Assembly (NCBI GenBank): GCA_013350335.1
Contig: CM023540.1
Span: 60,302,962 to 60,366,961 of the forward strand
Length of the DNA stretch: 64,000 nucleotides
Origin: Chimonanthus salicifolius
Taxonomy: Eukaryota > Streptophyta > Magnoliopsida > Laurales > Calycanthaceae
Reading direction: 5' to 3'
This document shows, one piece after another, positions 44,246-55,860 of the stretch. Made by a program: the position numbers and the translations under genes. How positions within the stretch are numbered: the stretch's first letter is position 1; every line of letters begins with the position of its first letter. Below the pieces are notes generated by a model. It saw only the letters and a program-made list of their open reading frames with translations, was not told the DNA's origin and did no database searches.

Positions 44246-45164
44246 ATAAAAACCCGTCCCACGGACAGTAGACAATTGTCCCACAGATAGTGTAACCCGT
44301 CCTAAGCCATCCAACCCGTCCGCAGACAGTATATAGTTCCTGATTGTTACCCATCTGCGGACGGTAGAAACCCGTCCCACATGCATATCTCCCGTCCGCA
44401 AACAGCACCATGTTATGTTCATCATCCGTCCGCAAAAGTCTTTGTCCAGTTATTTATCCGTCCACTAAAAACCCATGTCTAGTTCATTATCCGTCCTTCT
44501 CCTTCCTTAGTCCTTGTTCTTCCTCCAAGTCTAGAGCCGAAAGTGTAAGAGAGAGACAGAGAGATAAGAAGAGGCGATGCAACCTCTTGTTCCACATTGA
44601 GAATTCGGCCAAGGATGATGAGAGAGGGAGAGAGATTGAGATGAAAAACTCCTAATGGAGGGTTCGGCCAAAGTGGTGTGGGTTGAGAGGGGGAGAGAGG
44701 GAGAGGATCAGATGAAAATCTCTAACTTTTTTGTCTAAAGGAGAGGATCGGCCCCAGGTTTTGGAGGGAGCCCTTTGTATCTTGCCCTAGCCTCCCAACC
44801 ACCCTCTTTACATCTTGGTCTTTCCCATGTGTCCCTTGGTTAACCAAGAAGACACATGGCTTACACTTGGAGCCTTCACACACCAGGCCCCCCCCCTCTC
44901 TTCCCTTCACAACGATTTTCTCTAGGGTTTCCATGAGATGGAAACCCTCCATCTCCTCCTTTGACTCACCTAAGTCTCTTCCACTTCCATGTGACTCACT
45001 TTTGAACTCACTTCCCATTCACTCAATCTTGATTTGAACTCACCCATACAATTCTTAACTCAAGACTTTGAATTTATTCCTTAATTAAATAATTCCTTAA
45101 CTCAATTCACTTCACTTAACCATCTTGAACTCACCAATGGTTGACCAAGTCAACCATGGTATCC
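44246..45164 (-). mobile_element. Tekay 5' LTR, segment 2
   Basis: Resumes the LTR at 'AAAAACCCGTCCC', collinear with 32847-34257. It includes the end of the GACGG cluster (44255-44500), one 53-bp hairpin unit and a short C run, and stops at CCATGG(TATCC), the TSD of the next insertion. Confidence 0.85.
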
Positions 45165-46039
45165 TGTAACACCCTGGAATTTCAAAGTTATCATTTTATA
45201 TGAATTTATTCATATTTACGGAATTTCCATTGTGATATATTTGAGTTGAATGTAAATGGGTCAATTGGTCAAACAAGACCCAATGGTTAGTAGTTTTGAT
45301 TACAAAACAAATAAATGTATAAGATGAACTTAAACGGGTCGAAAATCATAATTGGGTCAAATTTTGTTAAAAGGGTCAAAATGGCCAAATTGGACCCAAT
45401 GGGTTGTGGTTGACATGTTTGACCATTAATTGAGTTCAAAGCTTAATTGGGTTAAGACGAGTTAAATGTTTGAGTTGGGTTTGAGTTGAAATAAATGATG
45501 GAGTTGAGTGGAATTTATTAGTTGAGTTACATTAATGAATGAGTTAAGTTGGGTGAGTTAAACAATGAGTTGGATGAATAAATATTTCAAGTAAGTGAAT
45601 GAGAGTGGTGTGTACTGATTGCAAGGTTTTAAACAATGAAAAACGTTGGAATTGCATGGGAGAGGTACTTCATGCATGTAACTCCAAGATAAGAAATTTA
45701 TGGAGGTGGCGTTTTTGGGAGTTACAAAGGTGGGAGGTTTATTTCAAATGCAAATGGTAGGCACGTTGGAAATGGTTGGGTGTACATGGTTTGGGTCTTC
45801 AAAGGGCAGCCAATAGATAGGTTTATAATCCATGCATGTAACTCCCATTCAAGTGATAAAGGAAATGAGAGTTACATTTTGAAATTCACATCATGGGACG
45901 TTGGATGCATGAGAACATTGCATGCATGTAACGGCTACAATGGAGATAAGTGGGATGGCTGTTTTAAGAGTTACACATGCAAGGATAATGGAGAGAATGC
46001 AAACAATCACCTCCAAAGATAATAGAGACGTTGGATGCT

Positions 46040-46069
46040 AGGGGGGGGGGGCGGGGGGCGGGGGGGGGG
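46040..46069. repeat. G-rich tract
   Basis: G runs of 11, 6 and 10 separated by single C. It precedes a TTTCATTCC...GATGAAACCCC inverted repeat like those at 59168-59545. Possible G-quadruplex on the plus strand. Confidence 0.85.
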
Positions 46070-47756
46070 TTTCATTCCATAGATGAAACCCCAAGGAACT
46101 TAAAAGATTTTAATTATGGAGAGGTGAGTTACACAAGGTTAAACCTTGGGCTGAAGTTGATTAGTCAAGAGGAATTCATTCTCTATCATTATCTCTTTCT
46201 CTCTTGGGCGTCCTCCATCTCTCCAAACACTGAGAACAGCAGCTAGTCACTGATTTGCAATCAGTCCTTGGTTGCTTTCTTTCACCAAGACAAAAGCACA
46301 AATTGAGCAAAGGAGGGGGCATCAAGGTTTCTCATCCAAAGCCAAAATTCTTTCTCTTTCTCTACCTTTTTACCGTTTTCTACATTTTAAAAATAAGAGC
46401 AGCAGCTGGTTGCTTAATCAGTCCTTGAGCATCAAGGAATCAAGAAGAAGGAGAGGCTAAGAAAGGGAAAGGAACAAGCCGGAGTGAAGATCAATTGGAG
46501 GAGTTGCGGAAACGGTAGGTTTTCGATAAACAATTTTTAAATCATGACCCGACCATTGGATGGCCAAATCTAACAAGGGTTAGATATTGGATGGAGGTAC
46601 ATGAATGAGATAAAAAGATGGACCATAGGGTTTGTCCCCATTGGATGGCCGAACCCCATAGAAATAATTGATTTATTTGGATGGTTTTTGGAAGTTAAAA
46701 CCATACAAGTATGGGACTATCTTTAGATGATAAAAGTGGATTAAGTTTGATGTTTTTAAAGGACAAAAATCATGTTTCTAAATGGTAAATTTTATATGTC
46801 AAATGGGTCATTTTGTGGCCAAAAATCAGTAAGTAGGATAAGAAGATTTACATCAAGGAAACCTTGGGGTTTGGCCATGTGTATGGCCTAACCCCATGGA
46901 CTGTTTTTGATGGTTATTTGGGTCAAGTGTAGGATGGATTTTTATGTAAACATAATGTGCTTTGATTTAAGAATAAACCAAGTTTATAAATGGATAAATG
47001 GATCTAAACCATAGGCCATGAGGTTCAGCCAATTGGGTGGGCCAAACCCCATGAAATGGTATGACATTGCATGGAAGTATTAAATGGTTTTGTGAGATTT
47101 TAAAGGATTTAAAGTGAAGATAAGCTTACTGTTTTTAGGTAACTATGGCTTGGCTGAACCATATTAATACTATGGTTAAATTATGGATTAAAACCATGGA
47201 CAAAGGTTGGATTAATTACACCAAGAACCATAGGGTTCGGCCATATGTATCGCCGAACCCCATGGACTGTTATGTGGATATTTGGATTGAGTTTTACAAA
47301 ATGGAAATCATACAAAGTGATGGGCTTATTGGATGGTTTTGAAAGGTAAAAACATGGTAACATTATACTGTTATCCTATGTCTAAATGAGACCAAAAACA
47401 TGTTTAAAAGGACCAAAACTATGGGGTTTTATGGCTAAGATAGGACATGGAAGTTTAAGTGGATTTTTGGGTTTTAGATCAAATTAGAATCATATGGTCA
47501 AATGATTAACTTGCTGCCATGTACATAGGGTATTCGGATTTCTAGAACGGTGAACAAGCCGTGATCGGAAGAAGGTTCAAAGGAAAGGTCAAACAAAGTA
47601 ATCTAGTGTAGGTTTCCTACCTTTATTGTAACCACTATTTCATATGTTGTTTTATGTTGATTTCAATAACTTATATGATTGTAAAGTTATGTTTCTAAAT
47701 GACATGTTTGTATAGACATCTCATGCATGGCATGGGATGATGGTATTGTAATAGGA

Positions 47757-47885
47757 GGCCACACTCCGTCGGGGCGTCCGAAAGACCACTGTGGGGTACC
47801 CTGATGATGAGAATCCCATTAGGAGGAATCCGGAGGCCACACTCTGTCGGGGCGTCTGAAAGACCACTGTGGGTTACCTTGACAA
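47757..47885. repeat. Direct duplication in the solo LTR
   Basis: 'GGAGGCCACACTC(C/T)GTCGG' with 'GACCACTGTGGG(G/T)TACC' and 'ATGAGAATCCC' occurs twice, about 72 bp apart. Diverged equivalents with 'ATGAGAGTCCCGCCAGGA' sit at 63180 and 63240. Confidence 0.8.
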
Positions 47886-48638
47886 TGAGAATCCCGTCAA
47901 GTGATGTCTATGTTGAATGGTGATGGGTGGGACTCATTACATGATCATTTCATACATAGCATGTTTTTATGGAATTTTGTCACACTTGTATTATTATTAT
48001 ACTATTTGCATGTTTTTGACTAACTATGTGGCAGCCCTATTCGGAAACACTACTGGGCGTGTTGATCTAACGCCCTATCTATATCCTTAGTGGATGATAC
48101 AGGGAAAGGAAAGAACGTGGATCGAGAAGAGGACCAAGTACGGAAACTTGGGCGGTTTGAATGATTGCAATGGATTATGAATGGACTATTTTATGGACTT
48201 GATATTTGATATATTTGGACAATGTAATTTGGTAATTAGTTATGGTGGCTTGTAATAAGTAGTTAAGATAGATGCTATGGTTTGTTTTATGTTGGATATT
48301 TTGATTAAACGATTAGTTAAGATTGATTAGTAATTTTGGAGAATAAGTTATGTACTTTGCTATCGAAGAATGGAAAATTGGATTAGTCATAGGTTCTATT
48401 ATAACCTCAGTTAGATTTAGACTAAGTTAATTCCGCAAGTTATATATGTACCATGTGCGGATCAGTTTTATGGACTTAGTTCATACGCACATGGGCTTGG
48501 CCAGTTAAGGGTCGGATTTAGAGATCCGAACTTAACTCGCGTCGTGACACTCCGCCCCGATCATATGATTATTTTAAATAAAAAATAAATAAATAAACTC
48601 TGAAAATTAGAGTGAAATGGGCGGGGTGTTACATAGCC

Positions 48639-49042
48639 GACCCTACATGTGAACTTAGACCACTCGCCACCTCACTTGATGAGGTGGATTTGGGTCCCAC
48701 TTGGCTATGCCACTTACATGTCACCTCATACACTTGCCACCTCACTTGATGAGGTGGATCCCATGCCTTAGGTCTTAATTGGGTACATGACCCGATTAAA
48801 TCAATTCCTTACCCATTTAACTTAAACATCAATTCATCTTGACCCATTGGGTCCCAATTGGGTATTTGACCCAACTAACTACATTTACCCAATTAATTAG
48901 AATCAAACTCTATCCATGATCCGTTGGATCATAATTGAGCCATTGCCCCAATTCTTACCCATCTAACATTCATTCCATCTATAAATCTTAAATTTATCAA
49001 TTAAAATAGATAATATCCAATATAATAATGCGGGATGTTACA
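48639..49042 (-). mobile_element. Tekay 5' LTR, segment 3
   Basis: Collinear with 34262-34680, with twin hairpins at 48667-48687 and 48737-48757, ending GGGATGTTACA. A few bases (ATTGAAAATCTC in the left LTR) are missing before the end. Confidence 0.9.
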
Positions 49043-49047
49043 CTATT

Positions 49048-50111
49048 TCACTCGTGAGTTATTTAAAGTCCCATCAGCTCATTTTATAATTATTGTCTGA
49101 GAATGGCTCAAGCTGGTTGAAGTATTTACTAGGTAAATTTGATTATGGTTTATTAATAACGAAGAGTATGGAATGAGTCACCCATTTAAGATTATTAATA
49201 TAAATTAAAAGATTTGAAGATCATTTTAAACCGTGGTTAGGACTATAATTCGAATTTGTCTTCTTCCTTTCTTGCTATCTTGTTTGCGTGTTTAATTTCT
49301 AATTTATGTTTTATTTATTAGTTAAACAATTAGTTGGTGAACATAATGTTTGTGTGAAGTTTTGGTTACGTGCAAAGCATCTTTAAACAACAGTATTATT
49401 AAAATATAAACACAACCAATAGATGAAATTATTGGTCGATATATATATATATATAACCGATATTGCCGATATATATTGGATATGATATTGGCCGAAATAT
49501 ATAAAATCGGCATATATCGACCGATATATGTGTTTTTATATTTTTTAATTAAAAAAATCGGCTAATATTTCAAAAAAATACCTAATTTTTTTCAAAAAAA
49601 AAATAATATTACCCTTTCAATATCGGCTGATATTTTGATTTAAAAAAATCACCTATATTTCGATAGAAAAATCACCGATATTTCGATTAATTGAAATTAC
49701 CTATGAACGTTGGACTCCACAGGCCCCTGCAGTTGCATTCCTCTTACTTCCAATTGCCCAACAAAAAAATTACATTATTGAAAGATTTTATCATATTAAC
49801 ATGGCATTTATTAAAACAAATTACCTTATCTAAGAATGATCGATAAGATAATTTCCAATAACGTTTATCTGTCTTACCTTATCTAATAACACACACAACT
49901 AAATGCATGCGTTGACATTGTCTTTCTTAGATTAATGGAAATTAATGTCAATAATTAACAACAACTAAGATGCCTACATTTACTCAGTTGTCTTAACTTA
50001 AGTGTTAGAACCTTGGGCTTACATTAAGATGTCGACATTAATAAAAATTAACTTATCTAAGAATTAATGTAACCTTGACATTAGGAATTACCTTATCTAA
50101 GAATTACCTTA
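49048..50111. other. Unassigned AT-rich region
   Basis: No gene. It continues the sequence into which the Tekay element inserted. 49840-50110 repeats 'TTACCTTATCTAAGAAT' four times in loose form. 49436-49700 is listed separately. Confidence 0.5.
49436..49700. repeat. TATCGG-type interspersed repeat, copy 2
   Basis: GGTCGATATATA, CCGATATTGCCGATATA, GGCCGAAATATA and several ATTTCGAT/ATCACCGATATTTCG words. A relative of 30027-30198, more decayed and AT-rich. Confidence 0.55.
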
Positions 50112-50429
50112 TGTTAGTGCCACGGCTTTGCCGAGTCCCTGTTTGTCAATTCCATGACTCGGGAAGAAGCACTTGTTAGAAGCTTGAAGACTCAAGATGA
50201 CCAAGAATGAACATCACTCAACACCGGATTGAAGCTCATCGTTATGGCAATCACAAAACATGTATTTGATAATAGATGACATTAGGTGATACCCACACCT
50301 TAGAGAGGACCATCCATAAGCTTAGTTGAACAAATGGTAAAATCATAAAAAGCCTAGAAAGGAAGCTTGACAGTGAATTGGAACCCAACTTGAAAATATG
50401 TATTTGATTTCACTGTCAGCTCGACCAAG

Positions 50430-50960
50430 TCTTTCTCACCGACCCCTCAGTGGAGACAGCATCGATCCATCATGGTCAAAGACTGGTCAACCAGATTGAC
50501 ATAGGTTCTGGAACATAGAACTGTCATTCTGGGAACATAGAGTCTCGTATGCACCGACCCCTCGGTGAAAGGTTGAAACGACTCCTTGTGGTCAACGACT
50601 TTTCGATAAAGACTTATGAGTTTTGGAACATTGAACTCAAGTGGGATCTCGAGAAAACAGACATATCAGTACTTTAAGACCGATCGAGAGTACCAGGACT
50701 GAACCCTTGGTAAAGGGCGACAGGTTGTTCTGGGTAAGACATGAAACTATTGTCAGCATGGTGTTGCCTCAGATCGAGACCATCGTATGGACCGACCTCT
50801 CGATGCCATGACTGTCGACCCATCGGCGACACCGACATGTCAAACGCGAAAGTATTATACCGTTGGGAGTGCATTAATGCGCAACGGTCGGGTTGTTGAC
50901 TAGTAACATTTCTAGTCACAGACCCTCGGTGCGCCCGACCTGTCGGTACATGACCGTTGC
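50430..50960. repeat. ACCGACC...GGTCGGT-type word cluster
   Basis: Repeated near-palindromic words: CACCGACCCCTC(A/G)GTG twice, GGACCGACCTCTCGATG, GTCGACCCATCGGCGAC, CCCGACCTGTCGGTAC and related. The same cluster occurs at 56180-56720 and, inverted, at 11100-11560; single words also occur in the internal regions near 53700-53815. Confidence 0.8.
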
Positions 50961-50979
50961 TGCAACTGGTTGCCTTCTC

Positions 50980-50987
50980 TATATAAA
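50980..50987 (+). promoter_or_regulatory. LTR TATA box
   Basis: TATATAAA in 'TTCTCTATATAAACCAATC'; conserved at 56742-56749 and inverted at 11072-11079. Confidence 0.6.
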
Positions 50988-51078
50988 CCAATCTTTATGC
51001 AACCAATTGGCATCCTTTGGTAAAATCAGTTTGACCCTTATCATTATCAGTGAGCTTAAACAAGAGCCAACAGAAGGA

Positions 51079-51100
51079 TCACTCTCTCTCTCTCTCTCTC
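51079..51100. repeat. (CT)n microsatellite in LTR leader
   Basis: About ten CT units, 90 bp after the TATA box, probably in the transcribed leader. A shorter run lies at 56847-56858 and a GA run (inverted) at 10963-10978. Confidence 0.8.
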
Positions 51101-51988
51101 GTGCGTACACTTGGGGAATCAAATACAACCAATCATATGATTGAGTTTGTGGGAAAAAGAGGAGAAAGAATAAAAAAAACAAGGAAAACTGTGGTATAAC
51201 CAGTTTCCTTGTCACCCTAGATTGTGATTGCTTTACGACGGCTATTAGGGGGAGCGTCGACACACATTGGGTGGATCTTGAAGTAGTACACATCAAGAGA
51301 TAGAGCTATAAAGACAAGTGCTTCTTGGTTTTAATTTTGTTTTAAAACCTTTGTCCCGAAAGTGGCTTAAAGAGGATTGGCTCCGGAACCACTATAAAAA
51401 CTCTAGAGCGTCGTCTCTGGCACAGTGGTGGATGGAATTCCCAGCCAAATGGATAAGTGAAATTCTTATTCTACAGTGGTAGGTGAAATTTCGAGCCGAT
51501 TGAGTGAGGTAGAATTCCTACTCTAATTGTAGGGGTGTAAGTCCCCATTGGATTTGGGAATGACTCAAGGTTGAGTTAGTCCTAACAGTGGATGTAGCTT
51601 GGCTAACCAAACCACTTTAAATTGGTCTTATGGTCTTTTACCTTTGTGTGTTTTTACTATTTAAGTACTCTTCTCAACACACATCACTTTGCATGTTGAT
51701 TATCTTATTTTACACATTGTGCACAAGCATCGATCATCAAGCAAAATGTAAAGGGTTATAATCTTAGTGTGATCGTTTAAAGAAATTAGAAACAATCTAT
51801 CACACTAAAAAAATCTTTTGATTAATGTTCCGCTGCACTTAATACAATCAAGAAATTTATAAACACCATGCAAACTAGGATTGACCTATTCAAACCCCCC
51901 CCCCCCCCCCCCCCCCCGTCCCTCCCTCTCATCCTCCTCCTCCAGGGTCAATCGTGTTGTTCTAGCACCGTGAAAGAGGACTTTCAAT

Positions 51989-51999
51989 TGGTATCAGAG
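51989..51999 (+). other. Primer-binding site (tRNA-iMet)
   Basis: TGGTATCAGAG two or three bases after the LTR end TTTCA. Confidence 0.85.
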
Positions 52000-52052
52000 T
52001 CTCGTGCTCTACATAAAGGATCTAACCATCTGAGTTGATCTGTGTTAAAACA

Positions 52053-52112
52053 ATGGCTGTGAGAGAAAGCCATGATATTTCCAAACCTCCATTTGTGATG
52101 AAAAATGAAATG
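52053..52112 (+). pseudogene. Remnant gag start
   Basis: ATG followed by AVRESHDISKPPF, parallel to MSVGESHAISKAPYF at 18812. Homology ends near 52095 and stops follow at about 52160. Only the first residues of copia gag survive. Confidence 0.5.
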
Positions 52113-53638
52113 AAAAACTTTAAATGTTTTCATCAAAAAATGTGTTCAGAAATAGGTGAATAGAAAGTGATTTGTGCCTATGGAAGAAGTATTGGATAAA
52201 CCTTCAACTTCCATGACCACTCAACCCAAAGACCAAAGAGTTTGGACTAGTGATGAAATGACTATACACTTTAATCAAAACTAGTAGCATTCATCACTGT
52301 TGTTTCATGATATATATTTTTTTTTTTTGAGATATTTAAAAAGATATGAAATAGCAAAAGAGACTGAAAGAATCCATGCAAAAATTGTCTCTTTTAGCCC
52401 AATGGATGATATCACCTATCATGACCAATGTGTGTGGTGAAAGTATAGGTGATTGCCTAAGTTCATCCATTGAAAAAGTCCAAGCTAAATCCTCTAAGAG
52501 AACAAGAGGATAGATAAAAGGAACTTGATGAAGGTAGTGACCTTCAAGTATCCTTTGTTGCAATGTACCAAAATATTTGCCTCTCATGTTTAGGTCAAAC
52601 ATCGTAGTACAAAATCTGGAAGCTTTGATGTACTATGTCAAATGGGAAGGCACCCAAGATTAAAACCAGATTTAATAAAGGGTCATCACTGGATTGTGGA
52701 CTTATATTCCAAGTCTCACAATGTTATGTTCAAATGAGTAAAGGGCTACCATTGTTAGTATCACATTTGAAACATGTTTATGGAATCACTTGTATATCTT
52801 ACATTCAGTCCTTGTTCTTGTTTGATTGTTGTATTGATCTAATTTAAGATATTCGTTGTACATGGAGGTTTGTGCTCTAGTATTGGAATATACTTATCTC
52901 GTTTTATGTCATATGTCATGTGATTTGTGCATCTTTACGAAATGAATGTAGTATGTGCATTACCTCATGTATATGGTGTGTATGGTACACACACATAATG
53001 TCATTTCATTCCAAGTTCCTAAACTTGTGAATCCATTGTGGAATGTAACAAGCTCTGTGTCAATTAAATGGATTTTTAGTTTGGTAGTATTTACCAAAAA
53101 TATTAATCAAAATGATCAAATATGCTTAATTGTAATCCATTTATGTACCAGCTCTTTCAAGGAATTGGAGTATACTTGAAACAATGGTAAAAATGTTTAT
53201 CATGTTTTGGGTAATAACATGATAACAATCATGAGAGTTGTGTTTGTAGCATCATACTTCATTTCCATATGCATAGTAACCGTATTCAAAATGGGAAATG
53301 AATGTATGATTAGTGTGCTTTGTGTCTCATTCTAATATTCGCTAGTTTATATATTATGTGGAATGACTCATGTTCATAGACACCTTGCCTTTACTAAAGC
53401 CTGGAAATGCCGCATCACATGACATCACACACCTATGCAATATGTTTGAATTGGTAAATTAAATATGCCCAAGGTACTTGGATTGGTTTGGATCTAGGAG
53501 AGATCTGTAATCCATGTTTTGTGCCTACATTCATAAGGGTGAGTTGAATCTTCAAATGGCACAAGCGGTGTGAATGTATTCTACACTGGCATTGAATGGT
53601 GTCTAAGAAAATCTTGATGATCAAAGAATATCGAAAGC

Positions 53639-53661
53639 ACACACACACACACACACACACC
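53639..53661. repeat. (AC)n microsatellite
   Basis: Eleven AC/CA units, matching the GT tract at 8487-8510 of the minus-strand sister element. Confidence 0.85.
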
Positions 53662-54049
53662 CAGTCATCCTTCAAAATCCCAGGTCTAGGATAGACTAGT
53701 TGGAGGAACAGACATGTCGGTTTTGGTTGAATTCAGGACACTGTTTGAAAGAGGGAAAAATCGAAAGGAGCGACAAATCGACACAAACCGGTGGTTGGTC
53801 ACGACCTGTCGGTGAATCAAAAAGATTAAGTTAAAAGGACTCTTTCTGTGAAAACAATAAATCAATTCAAAACTCGTCGTTTCTCCTCCCGCTAGGCTCT
53901 GGCGATTACCCTTTTGCCTCCCGTGCCCTAGATTAGTCGATAGGGTCTCCCGAAACGAAATCTCGATGAAAACCATAGGGTTTTTGCTTCTATCACTTCA
54001 AGAAGCAAGGGTGTCACGGTGTTTGTGAGATTTAGTGTTCGGGTAAGCC

Positions 54050-54570
54050 TTGGTCAGCTTTTCCCAAGCAACCATGTTGAAAAGGGAGACAACTAAATCT
54101 TGGTCTTCGACCACCAGAAAAATCCCTGAGTCCAGCTCCTATTTCTTCAGGAGATCACCCAGATTTGTGCAGGATACTCCAGAATTGAGCTCTGCTCCTA
54201 AGAGTACTCCTCATAGAAAAATCCCTGCTCCTAAGACTGGATCCAGTCGTAGGTATTTTCTCAAGTCTCAATCTCGACAAAACTTGAGAACCGAAGCAGA
54301 AGTGATCTCTTTGCTGGACAGTTCTGGTGAAAAAGGATAAGAGATCGAAAATGCAGACACCCCTGTGTCACAACCCCTGATTCGATTTATCTAAAAAATC
54401 AAAATCGAGTCTCTCAAATCGAGGCGCATCTAGATGGGCTAGATGACTTCATACAAGGATTCGCTCAGGATGTCCAGGAAGAAATCTATGCATTACGACA
54501 ATCAATCGTTAACCTTTCCTGACGAAAATCTCCTTCCCCTCCAGCATCACCTCCTCTGGATGGCTCTCCT
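54050..54570 (+). pseudogene. Accessory ORF of the non-autonomous element
   Basis: Most likely start is the ATG at 54074 (MLKRETTKSWSSTTRK). The frame is open to 54340 and rich in Ser, Arg, Lys and Pro (YFFRRSPRF, PELSSAPKSTP, KIPAPKTGSS), ending acidic (EAEVISLLDSSGEKG). After a stop another frame reads IEAHLDGLDDFIQGF, QDVQEEIYALRQSIVNLS and SPSPPASPPLDGSP, the last matching the minus element at 6440-6470. No known domain. It sits where gag-pol would be expected to end, so a 3' accessory gene is possible. Function unknown. Confidence 0.45.
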
Positions 54571-54865
54571 TAGGATAACTTTTCGTGCTTTAAGATTTAT
54601 ATTTTAGAAAAACTATATTGTTGGTATTTTGTCTAAGCATCCATGATGCTCCCTCTCCTAAACCATATGTATTAATTTGTGTATCAATGAAATGATATGA
54701 TTTGGTTTAATGTGTGTACTAATTTGATGGAATGCCTTTTATCTCATGTCAATTGATAACATGGATTTTGTCAAATAGACTAACATGAAGGATCTAATGA
54801 GCTTGTCTCATAGTGGCATCAAAGGGAGATAGGGATCAAGCTGTGAGATTACACATACCTTGGAG

Positions 54866-55860
54866 TTTGGGGGAGCACAAAATATGTGTTGATTAGTTGT
54901 TGTCACTGGTCATGACAGTATAAGGAGGATGGCTGATGCAAGCTTGAAAGGAAGCTTGGAGAAAAATAAACTTAGAGGCAGTTAAGTTTATGGGATAGAT
55001 AATCTGGAGAAGCTAAAAAATATAGCTTACTCCATGTGGGAGATGAGTCAAAGAAGGTACAAAAGATAGCTTGGAGAATGGAGAAAAGACTCTAGGGAAA
55101 CTATGACATTAGTCTGACTCATGGAAGAAATCAGCTAAGCTGGAACTTAGCTTGTGCATGGACGAACAAACATTGATGCACGAGAAGTGTGCATTGAACC
55201 ATAGGGGAGAACCATGAGTTAGAGCAGAATTTACTTAAGCACTAAATGCATGAAGCATGGGGGAGTCTTGAAAATCGATGTCTGCCTACTAATCTTTGTC
55301 AATTGTATGACAAAATGGGGGAGAAATTAGTAGAAGATATAAGACATCAAAACTAATTATGGGATTGGTAAAGACGAAGTACTTATGCCTTTAGGAAGAG
55401 AGAGCCATAAAAGGGGAAAAAGCCAATGGACATAAAGAGAATGTCCATGCTTGGAGTTTGGAAGATCAAACTCAGAGAAGATTGGGGGAGCAAATCTTCT
55501 AAAAACTGATAGCTTGGATAATCTTGGTGATAAGCTTATGCTATGGGTAGTATTGATCAATAGGAAATCAAGGTGTATAGGGGAGTTTGAATACAAATCT
55601 TGTATAGTCCATGAATGCATATTTATGGTTTGGACTAACCACTCTAATGATTTTCTAGTATTGCTTGCTTATGTACTTGAACAGGAAAATTGAAATGAAG
55701 CAAGCTGAACAATAATATAAAAATCATAGTCTTATTGTTCATTTGAATATGTACATGTAAATCAATTTAATATTTCTGTATTCAAATGACATGTAATAAA
55801 GGTGGGATTGTAATTGAGTTAACTTCTAGGTTTTATTATAAAATTGACAAATGGGGAGAT
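54866..55860 (+). other. Series of polypurine tracts before the 3' LTR
   Basis: TTTGGGGGAG (54866-54875), ATGGGGGAG (55257-55265), AATGGGGGAG (55314-55323), ATTGGGGGAG (55481-55490) and AATGGGGAGAT (55850-55860). The last abuts the LTR start and is the likely PPT. The minus element shows matching CTCCCCC tracts. Confidence 0.7.

Larger units (their letters stand above)
45165..48633 (+). mobile_element. Solo LTR, 3.47 kb, TSD TATCC/TAGCC
   Basis: TGTAACACCCTGGAA ... GGGCGGGGTGTTACA, opposite in orientation to its host LTR. Flanks are TATCC (45160-45164) and TAGCC (48634-48638); the uninterrupted LTR at 34250-34270 has TAGCC there. It contains four or five GGTTCGGCC-type hairpins (46640-47260), a paired 'CCACACTC(C/T)GTCGGGGCGTC' block (47760 and 47830) and a G-rich tract (46040-46069). 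No internal region: a solo LTR formed by recombination. Confidence 0.9.
31378..49042 (-). mobile_element. Tekay/Del-like chromovirus (Ty3/gypsy) with nested LTRs
   Basis: A complete minus-strand element, 17,665 bp as it stands, flanked by perfect CTATT at 31373-31377 and 49043-49047. The left LTR in this view (3' LTR) is 31378-34680. The internal region 34681-39632 encodes gag, protease, RT, RNase H, integrase and chromodomain, and has a tRNA-iMet PBS and a PPT. The right LTR (5' LTR) is split by two LTR insertions. Long LTRs, iMet PBS and a C-terminal chromodomain point to the Tekay/Del clade. The polyprotein is full of stops. Confidence 0.9.
50112..51986 (+). mobile_element. Sirevirus-like 5' LTR
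   Basis: TGTTAGTGCCACGGC to TTTCA, about 1.87 kb, the best preserved LTR of this group. U3 has ACCGACC-type words at 50430-50960, TATA at 50980-50987, a CT run at 51079-51099, the TATAAAAAC/GGTGGAATTC leader and a C23 tract (51895-51917). It is paired with the LTR at 55861. Confidence 0.85.
51987..55860 (+). mobile_element. Internal region of non-autonomous Sirevirus-like element
   Basis: 3.87 kb with no protease, integrase, RT or RNase H. At 52053 a gag start is readable (MAVRESHDISKPPF) but it leaves homology after about 20 codons. 52180-53680 is non-coding and collinear with the minus element. 53690-54570 holds the accessory ORF region with a possible leader. 54860-55860 has repeated purine tracts ahead of the 3' LTR. 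It would rely on proteins from an autonomous element. Confidence 0.7.
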
